Source: CBDAQR01 sp965199055 (GTDB lineage Bacteria; Pseudomonadota; Gammaproteobacteria; Pseudomonadales; Halieaceae). From it: a stretch of DNA of 64,000 bases. The notes beneath the pieces were generated by a model that worked only from the letters and a program-made list of their open reading frames with translations, searched no databases and was not told the DNA's origin. The stretch spans positions 682,001-746,000 of the forward strand of contig CBDAQR010000004.1 of NCBI GenBank assembly GCA_965199055.1, in the 5' to 3' direction. A program made the translations under genes and the position numbers. The stretch's first letter is position 1. Each line of letters begins with the position of its first letter. Shown here piece by piece: positions 32,368 to 41,023 of the stretch.

Positions 32368-33811
32368 TTTCGTTGCGAAGATCTGCAGGATTAATGACCT
32401 TGTCGAATGCCATGGAATCTGCAGGAACCCAGGCACCGGACTGAACCTCCTGCATCTGAGTGGATTCCTCCGCGCTCGCCTTGGCGGCTACATCGCCACC
32501 GATGGCGGGCACGCCACCCAGTGAAACCGAGGGTAGGGCGATATTGATAGCCTGTTTGTCCCAGGGGTTCATCCCCATCACCGACGAACCAAAGCCAAAG
32601 GCCTTGCGCAGCGAGATCACAATCTTCTGGCCCGTAAAGCGTCGCTGCGCATAAAACATATGACCTGCGGCGCGCAGCACGCCGCTGCGCTCTGACTGTG
32701 GTCCGGGCATCACGCCGGGGTTATCCAGTAGTGTCACGAGTGGCAGGCCGAAACAGTTCGCCACGTCGATAAAGTGTGCCGCTTTCTCTGCAGCCTGTCG
32801 GGTAATAGCTCCCGCCAGATTCGCCGGCTGATTGGCGACAATCATGCAAGCCGTGCCGCCAATGCGGGCTAGCGCGGTGATGATTGATCCGCCGAAACCG
32901 GGCTGTAGCTCGAACAGTGAATTGTCGTCGCAGATGCAGCGCAGTACGTCGCGCATGTCGTAGACCTGATTGCCTAGCGGCGGAATGATATCCAGTAGCG
33001 CGTCGACGTCGCGAGGCTCAGCGCCGGTATGGCCGGAATTCTTGGGTCCGACTTCGCCGGAACGCTGCGGCATCATCGAGAGAAAATAACGCGCCTGTTG
33101 AAAGGCGTCCTCTTCTGTTGCCGCGAGGTTGTGCACGACACCACTTTCGGTGCTGTGCATTCTGGCGCTGCCAAGCTCCTCCGGGGAGCACTGAATCCCC
33201 AGTGAAGCTTCCACCAGCGGAGGTCCGGCAGTAAATAAAGCGGCACCGTCCAACATAACTATGAAATCGGCGAACATGCCTGTCAGGGCACCGTGCCCTG
33301 CGGATGCACCGAGAACCATAGAAACCACCGGTACTTTGCCTTTGAGGTCGGCGACGAGTTGCAGATCGTTAGGAGTATTCGGGTAGCGCTCGGTGCCCGC
33401 TGAGGCCCGCTCGCCCGCGCCATCCAGCATAAGCACCAAGGGCAGCTGTTGTTCCAGTGCGAGGCGAACCAGTCTGGCACGCTTTGCCGCATTGGCATGG
33501 CCGATAGAGCCGCCTTTTACGGTAAAGTCTTCAGACAATGCCACTGCGCTGCGGCCGTGGACTTTCCCCGTACCGCCAACGACACCGTCTCCCGCCAGCG
33601 GTGCGTCTCCGCCGGGGTGATTGCCACCGGCTAGCGCACCGATTTCGTTGAAACTGCCCGGGTCGAATAGCTTTTCAATGCGTTCTCGTGCGGTCAGTCG
33701 CCCCTTCGCATGCTGCTTGGCGATTTTTTCCTCACCACCCATGGCCTCTGCGCTGGTTTGCCTATCCTGGAGCTCTGCCAGCAGTCGTTGCCACTGTTCC
33801 CGATTGCTCAC
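32342..33811 (-). CDS. Acyl-CoA carboxylase carboxyltransferase (beta) subunit
   Basis: A 489-residue carboxyltransferase of the propionyl/methylcrotonyl-CoA carboxylase family. Marks are ARERIEKLFDPGSFNEIG, EDFTVKGGSIGHANAAK, the first oxyanion region GASAGHGALTGMFAD, and the second half with LVTLLDNPGVMPGP and MGMNPWDKQAINIA. It is a little shorter than typical PccB (~510-530). No biotin carboxylase or biotin carrier gene is adjacent, so it must pair with a subunit elsewhere, or act as a decarboxylase/transferase component. It is a lone gene divergent from the SDR at 33963. Carboxylation of a propionyl-CoA-type product is plausible. Confidence 0.88.
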   Translation of the reverse strand: MSNREQWQRLLAELQDRQTSAEAMGGEEKIAKQHAKGRLTARERIEKLFDPGSFNEIGALAGGNHPGGDAPLAGDGVVGGTGKVHGRSAVALSEDFTVKGGSIGHANAAKRARLVRLALEQQLPLVLMLDGAGERASAGTERYPNTPNDLQLVADLKGKVPVVSMVLGASAGHGALTGMFADFIVMLDGAALFTAGPPLVEASLGIQCSPEELGSARMHSTESGVVHNLAATEEDAFQQARYFLSMMPQRSGEVGPKNSGHTGAEPRDVDALLDIIPPLGNQVYDMRDVLRCICDDNSLFELQPGFGGSIITALARIGGTACMIVANQPANLAGAITRQAAEKAAHFIDVANCFGLPLVTLLDNPGVMPGPQSERSGVLRAAGHMFYAQRRFTGQKIVISLRKAFGFGSSVMGMNPWDKQAINIALPSVSLGGVPAIGGDVAAKASAEESTQMQEVQSGAWVPADSMAFDKVINPADLRNEIIAVLERN

Positions 33812-33962
33812 GTGTTTTGCCCTGCCTTATTGCTCAGCTGTAGATGATGCCACAGGCGTTCTTGAAAAAGACAAGCCGCGATACGCCATATTGAACCAGA
33901 TGCCTTGTAGGGCTGTATTCGCGCAGACATACTTTCGCCACGAATGATTAGAGGTAGAGTCC

Positions 33963-34778
33963 ATGAACGAATCCATCAAACAAGCTGGCAACCTGCAGGG
34001 CTATTCGGTACTCGTGACAGGCGGTGGCACCGGTATTGGCACCGGCTGCGCCATGGCGCTGGCCGCAGATGGCGCTGCAGTGACCATCAGTGGTCGTCGT
34101 GCAGAGGTTCTTGAGGAAGCCGCCGCGAAGATTGAGGCAGTGGCCGCGTTTGGTGGCAGTGTCCAGATCGCGACCGGCGATGTGACGGACGAGGGCAGCG
34201 TCGAATCGATGGTGGCCGAAGCACTCAAGCCCACCGGGAAGCTTGATGGTTGCGTCGCGAATGCCGGCGGTGGCGGCATGCTGTTCGGTTACGAAAACAT
34301 GGATACCGAAGAATACCTGCGTGTCCTGAACCTGAATGTGTTGGGCACCATGCTGTGCATCAAGCACACTCTGCCGCACATGATTGAAGCCGGCGGTGGC
34401 TCATTTGTGGGCATGTCATCACTGGCGGGGCATATCACCCATCCGTGGATGGGTGCTTATCCCGTCGCCAAGGCGGGTATCGAAGCGATGATACGTAACG
34501 CCGCTGATGAGAATGGGCCCAGCAATGTGCGCTTTAATGCCATTCGGCCGGGCTTTATCGCTACCGAAATCATGGAAGGTATTCCGCGCGATGGAGACAT
34601 CTACCAGTCTTATATCGACAACACGCCGATGGGAGATGTGGGGCAGTCGGATGATGTGGGCCAGTTGGCGCGTTTCCTACTCAGCCCGGAGTCACGCTGG
34701 ATTACCGGCCAGTGCATTAATGTCGATGGTGGTCACAGCCTGCGTCGCGGACCGGACTTTACCTCTTTCAAGATGTAA
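33963..34778 (+). CDS. SDR family oxidoreductase
   Basis: A 271-residue SDR with TGGGTGIG (residues 19-26), VANAGGGG, catalytic MSSLAG and YPVAK, and the closing TGQCINVDGGHSLRRGPDF. The second strand ends in SGRRAEVLEEA, whose Arg pair favours NADP(H). The motif GGGTGIGxG and the ending resemble 2,4-dienoyl-CoA reductase/3-oxoacyl-type SDRs. It stands alone on the plus strand between two minus-strand transcripts. Confidence 0.88.
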   Translation: MNESIKQAGNLQGYSVLVTGGGTGIGTGCAMALAADGAAVTISGRRAEVLEEAAAKIEAVAAFGGSVQIATGDVTDEGSVESMVAEALKPTGKLDGCVANAGGGGMLFGYENMDTEEYLRVLNLNVLGTMLCIKHTLPHMIEAGGGSFVGMSSLAGHITHPWMGAYPVAKAGIEAMIRNAADENGPSNVRFNAIRPGFIATEIMEGIPRDGDIYQSYIDNTPMGDVGQSDDVGQLARFLLSPESRWITGQCINVDGGHSLRRGPDFTSFKM

Positions 34779-34780
34779 AA

Positions 34781-35164
34781 CTAGTCGCTGTCCTGCTCGG
34801 TTTGGTATTCGTTAATAGCTTCCTCTATCGGCATTACCAGCGCAGCGGCACGGGGGTAGCCAGCATAGGGCGCGATAAACAGGAGAGTCTCTCTCAATTC
34901 ATCCGGGGTCATCTCGCCGCGTTTGAGTGAGGCCTTGGCCTGAATCTTAAACGTCATGGGTTCCCCTTTTTCGGCGATGATGCCCAGCAGCAGAATGCGT
35001 TTGTCGCGCATTGACAGCGTGTCGCGCGTCCACAGCTCCGCAAAAAGCTGTTCCAGCATGATGTCCGTAAACGGCATGCTGCCCTCAGGCGGTGTGATCA
35101 CATCGCCTGCATAGACATCCTTGATCTTCTCTGCGCCGATCTCCCAGCGTGATTTGTCAGTCAT
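34781..35164 (-). CDS. Carboxymuconolactone decarboxylase / AhpD-like family protein
   Basis: A 127-residue all-helical protein with the CMD pattern: LFAELWTRDTLSMRDKRILLLGIIAEKG, then MTPDELRETLLFIAPYAGYPRAAA. The catalytic CxxC of AhpD is absent, so a peroxidase-reducing role is unlikely; it is closer to the decarboxylase-like branch. The reaction is unknown. It follows the sterol-desaturase-like gene by 18 bp on the minus strand and is probably co-transcribed with it and the MarR gene. Confidence 0.8.
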   Translation of the reverse strand: MTDKSRWEIGAEKIKDVYAGDVITPPEGSMPFTDIMLEQLFAELWTRDTLSMRDKRILLLGIIAEKGEPMTFKIQAKASLKRGEMTPDELRETLLFIAPYAGYPRAAALVMPIEEAINEYQTEQDSD

Positions 35165-35182
35165 GGGTAGCTTCTCCGTCGA

Positions 35183-35881
35183 TTAATCCAGCGTGCCAAA
35201 TACTTTGTCATAGAACAGCGTGATGGTCGCGTAGTTCCCTTTATGCATGTTCTCGTGATGCACAGCGTGTTTGGCTGTAATCCAGGAAAGTGTGCGGAAG
35301 GGAAAGTAGGGCAGTTCCACCCTGCAATGGTTGATCTGGTTAATCTGCACGTAGATCACGTAACAGATGGCCATGGTGACCGCATGCACCTCACCCCATA
35401 GCAGCGCCATGGCTGGGGTCATCAGCAGAAACAGATTCAGACCCATGAATGTTTCCATGGGATGCACGTAGTGTGCATCGATGTAGGTGGGGCTACGAGC
35501 CTGGTGATGCACGGCGTGCACTCTGCGAAAGTAACCCTGGCCGTGGAACAGGAATCGATGCATACAGTAATAAAAGAAGTCGTAGATCATCAGGATCAGG
35601 AAGATATCAACCGGTATACGCCACCAGGGCTGTGGAGCCAGTGTGATGAAGAAGGGTGCGCAGACAAAGAAGTAGGCGACGTTCGACCAAAGCCCCACGC
35701 GCTGAGTTGCCCTGACAGTAGGCTTGTACTTGGCAATGGCAAGCTTCTCTTTGTCGGCCTCTCGGTTTTTCTGACGCTCGCCCTCAAGTGCGTGCACTTT
35801 GAAGGTGAAAAACTTCAGTATTTTGGTCAGGCCGACTACCAGTAGAAACAGGGCAAGGCCTGCTTGCCAGTCGTAAGTCAC
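35183..35881 (-). CDS. Sterol desaturase / fatty acid hydroxylase family protein
   Basis: A 232-residue integral membrane di-iron protein. Histidine boxes are HRFLFH, HAVHHQ, and HAVHHENMH, with an additional HPME. Membrane segments surround them (AGLALFLLVVGLTKI, NVAYFFVCAPFFITL, FLLMTPAMALLWG). The family performs O2-dependent hydroxylation or desaturation of sterols, fatty acids and carotenoids. The start is a GTG at 35881 that overlaps the MarR gene stop by 4 bp (GTGA), so it is translated after the regulator. Substrate is not determinable, but a lipid or steroid fits the surroundings. Confidence 0.88.
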   Translation of the reverse strand: MTYDWQAGLALFLLVVGLTKILKFFTFKVHALEGERQKNREADKEKLAIAKYKPTVRATQRVGLWSNVAYFFVCAPFFITLAPQPWWRIPVDIFLILMIYDFFYYCMHRFLFHGQGYFRRVHAVHHQARSPTYIDAHYVHPMETFMGLNLFLLMTPAMALLWGEVHAVTMAICYVIYVQINQINHCRVELPYFPFRTLSWITAKHAVHHENMHKGNYATITLFYDKVFGTLD

Positions 35882-36924
35882 TTTGTATTCTCCGTTGATT
35901 GAATCAGGTGTTGGGCGAGCAGGCGGGTTTTGTGGACCCCCAGCGTGCCGAGTAATTGTGATGCCAGATCTTCGAGATCCTGGTGGTGGTCTATGCCCAG
36001 TTCGCTGTCGAGTCCGAGCTCGCGATAAAGCGTTTGAGCGGTTCGGCTGACAAAAGCGAGGTTTTTGTCGCCAATCGCGGCTCTGAACTGCTGAGCTAAC
36101 TGGTTTACCGAGTTGATAGAGTCCTCCATCAACCTCACCCCCTCAGTGGTGAATCCCAGGATCACCTGCCGGGCATCCTCTGGGTCTGCGATACGCAATA
36201 GATAACCCAGGTCTTCCAGTTCCAGCGCGATGGAACTGATCGCCTGTTTGCTGACCTCATTAATGCGCGACATTTCCTGGATGCGTCCGCCTTCAGCCGT
36301 CATCAGCGTTAGCACCTGGCCGTAGGACATCTTCAGGCCGGGATGGCCTTGAGCGCGAGTCAGCTCCATTAAGTCTTGCATTATGTGGTCGCTCAACCGC
36401 GGTAAGAGCCAGCCGAGTGCTTCATCCTGCCCCGCTTGAGCAGGTACCGGGTAGTCCTGCGCTCGATAGAGTAGCGCCAACAGGCGGGTGAATTCTTTGA
36501 GTTCGGCCTGTCCGGTGATGGACACAAACGTATTCTCAATGCGGCTGAGCATTTCACCACCATCGCTGGCAAGCTGCTGCCCACGACGCGTGAGCACCGC
36601 GAGTTTGCCGCGGCCATCGGCAGGGTCGGGCCTGCGTTCCAGATAGCCGGCCTTCTCTATTTGATTAACGGTTTTATTCACAGCTTGTTTTGATATCGAC
36701 AAGGCCTCGGCGAGATCCGAAAGTCTGATACCGTTGTTCCCGGCCAGCGAAATATAGGGTTCGAAGTGCAAGCTGAGCCCGGCATGGCCGCGCTCATCGA
36801 TGAGGCTGTGCATTAGGGTGCTCTGCAGATAGCGCGACAGACCGATCAGGTGTCGGGGCAGGTTGTCGCGATATTCCTCCCAGCTTTGTCGGGAAAGAGT
36901 TTGCGTTGCTGACGGTTGGTTCAT
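35878..36924 (-). CDS. Tandem MarR-domain transcriptional regulator
   Basis: The ATG at 36924 yields about 348 residues containing two MarR winged-helix modules. Module 1 has GIRLSDLAEALSISKQAVNKTVNQIEKAGYLERRPDPADGR split around a typical wing. Module 2 has GGRIQEMSRINEVSKQAISSIALELEDLGYLLRIADPEDAR. A single polypeptide may thus form the pseudo-dimer that MarR proteins normally make by dimerisation. A longer frame to 37020 is unlikely. It is divergent from the 3-hydroxyisobutyrate dehydrogenase-like gene; two dyads (36956-36971 and 36984-36995) lie between them and are natural operator candidates. Confidence 0.85.
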   Translation of the reverse strand: MNQPSATQTLSRQSWEEYRDNLPRHLIGLSRYLQSTLMHSLIDERGHAGLSLHFEPYISLAGNNGIRLSDLAEALSISKQAVNKTVNQIEKAGYLERRPDPADGRGKLAVLTRRGQQLASDGGEMLSRIENTFVSITGQAELKEFTRLLALLYRAQDYPVPAQAGQDEALGWLLPRLSDHIMQDLMELTRAQGHPGLKMSYGQVLTLMTAEGGRIQEMSRINEVSKQAISSIALELEDLGYLLRIADPEDARQVILGFTTEGVRLMEDSINSVNQLAQQFRAAIGDKNLAFVSRTAQTLYRELGLDSELGIDHHQDLEDLASQLLGTLGVHKTRLLAQHLIQSTENTK

Positions 36925-36955
36925 GATCGTGATCTTAGTGGGGTGTTGAAATAAA

Positions 36956-36971
36956 GTCAACCAATATTGAC
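36956..36971. promoter_or_regulatory. Inverted repeat, candidate MarR operator
   Basis: GTCAA-N6-TTGAC, with a perfect inner palindrome CAATATTG. The TTG/CAA half-sites are of the kind MarR proteins bind. It is 32 bp upstream of the MarR start codon and about 50 bp upstream of the divergent dehydrogenase gene. Confidence 0.45.
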
Positions 36972-36983
36972 AAAACGGACAAC

Positions 36984-36995
36984 TAGTAATTACTA
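36984..36995. promoter_or_regulatory. 12-bp palindrome, candidate MarR operator
   Basis: TAGTAATTACTA is a perfect palindrome. It overlaps the first possible ATG of the divergent dehydrogenase gene (36995), an argument that translation really starts at the later ATG (37019). Confidence 0.4.
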
Positions 36996-37018
36996 TGTAT
37001 GAAAACAGGGGGCCCCTC

Positions 37019-37876
37019 ATGCAAAAAGAACTAAACGTCGGCTATATCGGATTGGGCAATATTGGCAAACCCTCAGCCCGTCACCTGATCGGCACTGACT
37101 ACAACGCGCACGTGTTCGACCTGTTCCCCGAAGCGATGGAGGAACTGGTGGCCGAAGGTGCGATTGGATGCGGTTCTGTCGCCGACATGGCGAAGGCCTG
37201 CTCGCATATTGGTATTTGTGTGCGCGATGGCGCGCAGGTAGAGAGTCTTCTCTATGGCGAGGCTGGCATTCTCGACAATGCCGCCGCGGGATCGATTGTA
37301 GCGATTCACTCAACGGTCAGCCGTGATGAAATACTAAAGTGGGCCGCTGAAGCCGAGCAGAAGGGAATCAAGCTGATTGACGCAGGCATCTCCGGTGGTG
37401 CACAGGGAGCGGAGGCGGGCACGCTGGTTTATATGGTGGGTGGTGAGGCCGCCACCGTTGAGCGGGCGCGTCCCGTGTTCATGACCTCCGCCGCCAATGT
37501 TATTCATGCGGGAGCGCTCGGCGCCGGTATGGTGCTCAAGCTGTGCAATAACCTGGTGACCTACCTGCAGTTCCAGGCCATGTCAGAGGCTGCGCGGCTG
37601 GCGGAGGCCGGTGGTATATCTATCGATGTTCTTCGCGAAGTTGGCAAGACCAACGGTGTGGTGAGTGAACAAATGCATAGCTTTATCAGCGGCCGCAATG
37701 CCATGGCCGCTGCCTGTTCGGAGGACGATATGGCTGCGATGTTTGGTCCTTTCGGCAAACTGGGCGAGAAAGACCTGGAGTGTGCCTTGCAGTGCGCCGA
37801 GCAAGTCGGTGTGGAGTTACCCTTCACCGCGTCACTGCAGCCGAAGGTCTACGACATGTTTATCAACAAATTTTGA
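37019..37876 (+). CDS. NAD(P)-dependent oxidoreductase, 3-hydroxyisobutyrate dehydrogenase-like
   Basis: A 285-residue member of the beta-hydroxyacid dehydrogenase family. It has a Rossmann GYIGLGNIGKPSARHL at the N-terminus, the DAGISGGAQGAEAGTL substrate segment, and the catalytic Lys region GAGMVLKLCNNLVTY. The second, all-helical domain completes the fold. The start at 37019 puts the first strand directly at the N-terminus; an ATG at 36995 would sit inside a palindrome. It leads the plus-strand cluster of ALDH, SDR, SDR and ferredoxin genes, suggesting sequential oxidation of an alcohol or hydroxyacid. Confidence 0.87.
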   Translation: MQKELNVGYIGLGNIGKPSARHLIGTDYNAHVFDLFPEAMEELVAEGAIGCGSVADMAKACSHIGICVRDGAQVESLLYGEAGILDNAAAGSIVAIHSTVSRDEILKWAAEAEQKGIKLIDAGISGGAQGAEAGTLVYMVGGEAATVERARPVFMTSAANVIHAGALGAGMVLKLCNNLVTYLQFQAMSEAARLAEAGGISIDVLREVGKTNGVVSEQMHSFISGRNAMAAACSEDDMAAMFGPFGKLGEKDLECALQCAEQVGVELPFTASLQPKVYDMFINKF

Positions 37877-37880
37877 GCGA

Positions 37881-39356
37881 ATGAGTTTTATGAATCTTGA
37901 ATCCCGACTGTTTATTAACGGCGAGTTGGTCGACGCTGTCAGCGGTGCCACTTACCCCAATATCAACCCTGCCACCGAGGAAGTGATGGGTGATGTCGCC
38001 GATGCCGGTGTCGCCGATATGGAGGCGGCAATAGCCGCGGCGCGCGCTGCTTTCGATCACAGTGACTGGTCGACGAACCATGAATTCCGTCTGCACTGTC
38101 TGCAACAACTGCAGGCGAGCCTGAAAAAGCACATGAATGATTTCAAACAGCAGATCGCCGCGGAAACCGGTGCCCCGCTGGGCATTTGTGGTGACACCGG
38201 TCCCCAGTGTGAGGTCCCTATCGAGGCGATGGGCTATACCATCGAAACGCTTCCGCAGTTTGAATGGAGCCGCAATATTGGTATCGCCGAGCCGCTCGGC
38301 ATGAAGACCGAGCGCCTGGTTGAAAAAGAGGCGATCGGAGTCGTGGCCTGTATTACGCCCTGGAATGTGCCCCTGCAGATTAATCTGGCCAAGTGCGTAC
38401 CTGCACTGGCAGCGGGCTGCACCGTGGTATTGAAAGCGGCACCGGATACCCCCTGGTCGGCCACGATGCTCGGTCGACTCGTGAAAGAAGAGACGGATAT
38501 TCCCCCAGGTGTATTCAATGTGATCACCTCCAGTGATCCCCGCGAGGTTGGGGAGCAGCTGGTGAATGATCCGCGTGTCGATATGATTTCGTTTACCGGT
38601 TCAACCCAAACGGGTAAGGCCATCATGGCGGATGCCGCCAGGCAGGTGAAGAAGGTCTTTCTCGAGCTGGGCGGCAAATCAGCCAACATCATTCTCGATG
38701 ATGCTGATCTGGGCAGTTCATTGCTCACAGCGCTGGGCGTCTGTTTCCATTCGGGGCAGGGCTGCGCGATCCAGACCCGCTTGTTGATCCCCCGGGATAA
38801 GCAGCCCGAGGTGGAGGAGTTGCTCAAAACCTATTTTGGCTTCATCAGTTACGGAGAGCCTGACGCTGAAGGCGCCATCATGGGCTCGCTGGTGAATGCG
38901 ACGCAGCGTGAACGTGTGTTGAGTTATATCGAAAAAGGTAAGGCGGAGGGAGCAAGACTGCTTCTGGGCGGGGGTGCGCCTGCGCATCTGGAGAAGGGCT
39001 ATTACGTCGAACCCACGGTGTTTGTTGATGTGACGAATGACATGACCATCGCGAGAGAGGAAATCTTCGGTCCGGTACTCGCGGTGATTGCCTATGATGA
39101 TGAGGAGGACGCGATCCGCATCGCCAATGACTCTGATTATGGTCTGTCTGGTAGTGTCTGGTCCGCTGACGAAGAGAGAGCCCTGCGGGTCGCAAGACGC
39201 ATTCGCACCGGCACCATCAACGTCAACGGTGGTAACTTCTATGCGCCTGACTGCCCCTTCGGTGGCTACAAGCAGAGCGGCATTGGCCGCGAAATGGGTC
39301 CCGAGGGCTTCGAGGAATACCTGGAGACCAAAACCATAGCAATTGGCAGGGCATAG
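37881..39356 (+). CDS. Aldehyde dehydrogenase family protein
   Basis: A 491-residue NAD(P)-dependent aldehyde dehydrogenase. Catalytic Glu lies in LELGGKSANIIL, the catalytic Cys in FHSGQGCAIQTR, and NPATEEVMGDVADA and EEIFGPVLAVIAYDDEEDA are standard family landmarks. ATGs at 37881 and 37890 are both possible; the open frame extending back to 37665 runs through the upstream gene in another frame and is not coding. It would oxidise an aldehyde to the carboxylate, for example after P450 or alcohol dehydrogenase steps on a side chain. It is followed 3 bp later by an SDR gene. Confidence 0.9.
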   Translation: MSFMNLESRLFINGELVDAVSGATYPNINPATEEVMGDVADAGVADMEAAIAAARAAFDHSDWSTNHEFRLHCLQQLQASLKKHMNDFKQQIAAETGAPLGICGDTGPQCEVPIEAMGYTIETLPQFEWSRNIGIAEPLGMKTERLVEKEAIGVVACITPWNVPLQINLAKCVPALAAGCTVVLKAAPDTPWSATMLGRLVKEETDIPPGVFNVITSSDPREVGEQLVNDPRVDMISFTGSTQTGKAIMADAARQVKKVFLELGGKSANIILDDADLGSSLLTALGVCFHSGQGCAIQTRLLIPRDKQPEVEELLKTYFGFISYGEPDAEGAIMGSLVNATQRERVLSYIEKGKAEGARLLLGGGAPAHLEKGYYVEPTVFVDVTNDMTIAREEIFGPVLAVIAYDDEEDAIRIANDSDYGLSGSVWSADEERALRVARRIRTGTINVNGGNFYAPDCPFGGYKQSGIGREMGPEGFEEYLETKTIAIGRA

Positions 39357-39359
39357 CAG

Positions 39360-40121
39360 ATGACTCAAGCACTGGCAGGCAAGGTATACGTTGTTACGGG
39401 CGGCTCCAAGGGCTTTGGCCTGGCTATCGCCAAGGCACTGGCCGCTGCGGATGCGCGGGTCGGCCTTCTCAGTCGGAGTCAGGAAAGTCTCGACCAGGCC
39501 GTTGCAGAGATCGGCAGCGATCACGCCCTGGGTGTGACGATGGATGTCGGTAGTCGCGAGGATATCAGTCGTGCATTTGGGCAGGTCAAGACTCACTTTG
39601 GCCGCCTCGACGGACTGGTTAACAACGCGGGGCTGGCGTACCCCGCCTCGGTGGAGAATCTGCTCGAAGACGAAGTCATCATGCAGGTGAACACCAATTT
39701 CCTCGGTACGGTGTTCTGTTGCCAGGCTGCGATTCCATTACTGCGCGGTGGCGAAAATCCCCGCATCATCAACATTTCGTCCGCCAGTGCCTGGCACTAT
39801 GACGAGATGCACCACCTGTCTATTTACGCCGCAACCAAGGCGGCGGTAGAGCGTTTCAGCCGTGACCTTCGCATGGAGCTTGTGGCCGACGAAATCGGCG
39901 TGACCTGTATCCGGCCAGGTGGTGCCACCACCACGTTTGCAGAGGGCTGGAACCAGGAGCGAACCATGGAGGCCTTTTCCTCCTGGCAGGCTTCTGGCGG
40001 CATGCCCTATAGCGGCATGACGGCAGAGCACTTGGCGGACGCGGTAGTGCAGTGCCTTTCTTATCCCAGTGGCGTGGCGGTTGATCTGATGGAAATTCGC
40101 CCCAATCGCCCCACCCAATAA
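39360..40121 (+). CDS. SDR family oxidoreductase
   Basis: A 253-residue SDR: cofactor loop TGGSKGFG, LVNNAGLAYP, catalytic NISSASAW and YAATK. The second strand ends in LLSRSQESL, an Arg that suggests NADP(H). The C-terminus (VAVDLMEIRPNRPTQ) matches the subgroup ending in EIRPxxP, common in 3-oxoacyl reductase-like and YdfG-type enzymes. It is placed in the oxidation cluster directly after ALDH and 23 bp before another SDR. Confidence 0.9.
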   Translation: MTQALAGKVYVVTGGSKGFGLAIAKALAAADARVGLLSRSQESLDQAVAEIGSDHALGVTMDVGSREDISRAFGQVKTHFGRLDGLVNNAGLAYPASVENLLEDEVIMQVNTNFLGTVFCCQAAIPLLRGGENPRIINISSASAWHYDEMHHLSIYAATKAAVERFSRDLRMELVADEIGVTCIRPGGATTTFAEGWNQERTMEAFSSWQASGGMPYSGMTAEHLADAVVQCLSYPSGVAVDLMEIRPNRPTQ

Positions 40122-40144
40122 CGAACTACAGAAGAGAAAACCCT

Positions 40145-40969
40145 ATGGAAGATATCCTCGGCTACAACGGCAAAGTGGCTGTTATTACCGGCGCCGCATC
40201 AGGCATGGGTGCTGCGACCGCTGAGCTGCTGGTTGAACTTGGCGCTGAGGTCTATGCCTTAGATATTGCGCCCATTACCGCCGAGGTGACTGCGGCGATA
40301 GAGGTTGATATGAAGGATCAAGGCAGTCTGGAGGCTGCCATTCAACAGATCCCGGATAAGATCCACGTGCTGTTCAACTGCGCCGGCGTTCCCTCACCGC
40401 CATTCTCCGCCGCTGATACAGTGCTGATCAATTTCAGCGGTCTTAGATACCTGACGGAGGCAATGCTCCCTCTTATGGCAGAAGGCGCGGCGATTGTTTC
40501 TATTGCCTCTACAGCCGGTTTGGGCTGGAAGCAAAAAATTGACGATGTGCGTGAATTCCTGGCACTGGATAACAGCGTGGAGGCTGCTTCAGCCTGGTTG
40601 GCGGCTAATCCTGAAAAATGCGCCGACGGTTATGGCCTGTCCAAGCAGGCACTGATTGTTTACACAATGACTCACGCAGCGACATTGGCCGAGCGGGGTA
40701 TACGTATTAATTGTATTTGTCCTTCTCCGACGGACAGCGGCTTTATGCAGAAGCTAAAAGGTGAAGGGCAGATGCCGTCTGAGTTAATCGATATGTTCCT
40801 ACCCCCGAACGGTAAATACGCGCTGGGCGAGGATATGAGCGGACCGCTGGTTTGGCTGAACAGTGCGTTGGCGGGCTTCGTCAGCGGTATTGTCCTGCCT
40901 GTGGACTACGGTTACAGCGCTCAGGTGTTAATGGGGCAACGGGATGATCTTTTTGGCATGGCTGGATAG
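40145..40969 (+). CDS. SDR family oxidoreductase, 3-alpha-hydroxysteroid/coniferyl-alcohol dehydrogenase-like
   Basis: A 274-residue SDR with TGAASGMG, FNCAGVPSPPF, catalytic SIASTAGLGW and YGLSK. An insertion before the Tyr (DDVREFLALDNSVEAASAWLAANP) and the ending GIVLPVDYGYSAQV are typical of the group that contains coniferyl-alcohol dehydrogenases and the 3-alpha-hydroxysteroid dehydrogenase of Comamonas testosteroni. Asp after strand 2 (ALDIAPI) indicates NAD(H). In this context oxidation of a ring or side-chain hydroxyl is a reasonable guess. The ferredoxin gene follows about 55 bp later. Confidence 0.88.
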   Translation: MEDILGYNGKVAVITGAASGMGAATAELLVELGAEVYALDIAPITAEVTAAIEVDMKDQGSLEAAIQQIPDKIHVLFNCAGVPSPPFSAADTVLINFSGLRYLTEAMLPLMAEGAAIVSIASTAGLGWKQKIDDVREFLALDNSVEAASAWLAANPEKCADGYGLSKQALIVYTMTHAATLAERGIRINCICPSPTDSGFMQKLKGEGQMPSELIDMFLPPNGKYALGEDMSGPLVWLNSALAGFVSGIVLPVDYGYSAQVLMGQRDDLFGMAG

Positions 40970-41023
40970 CGGAGCATCGACGATGTATCTTTGCTTGCTG
41001 TTTTCAGAGTAAAGAGGAGCGTC

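Noticed and set aside
37665..37880. 5' extension of the aldehyde dehydrogenase frame
   Set aside because: It overlaps the 3-hydroxyisobutyrate dehydrogenase-like gene in another frame and encodes nothing resembling an ALDH.
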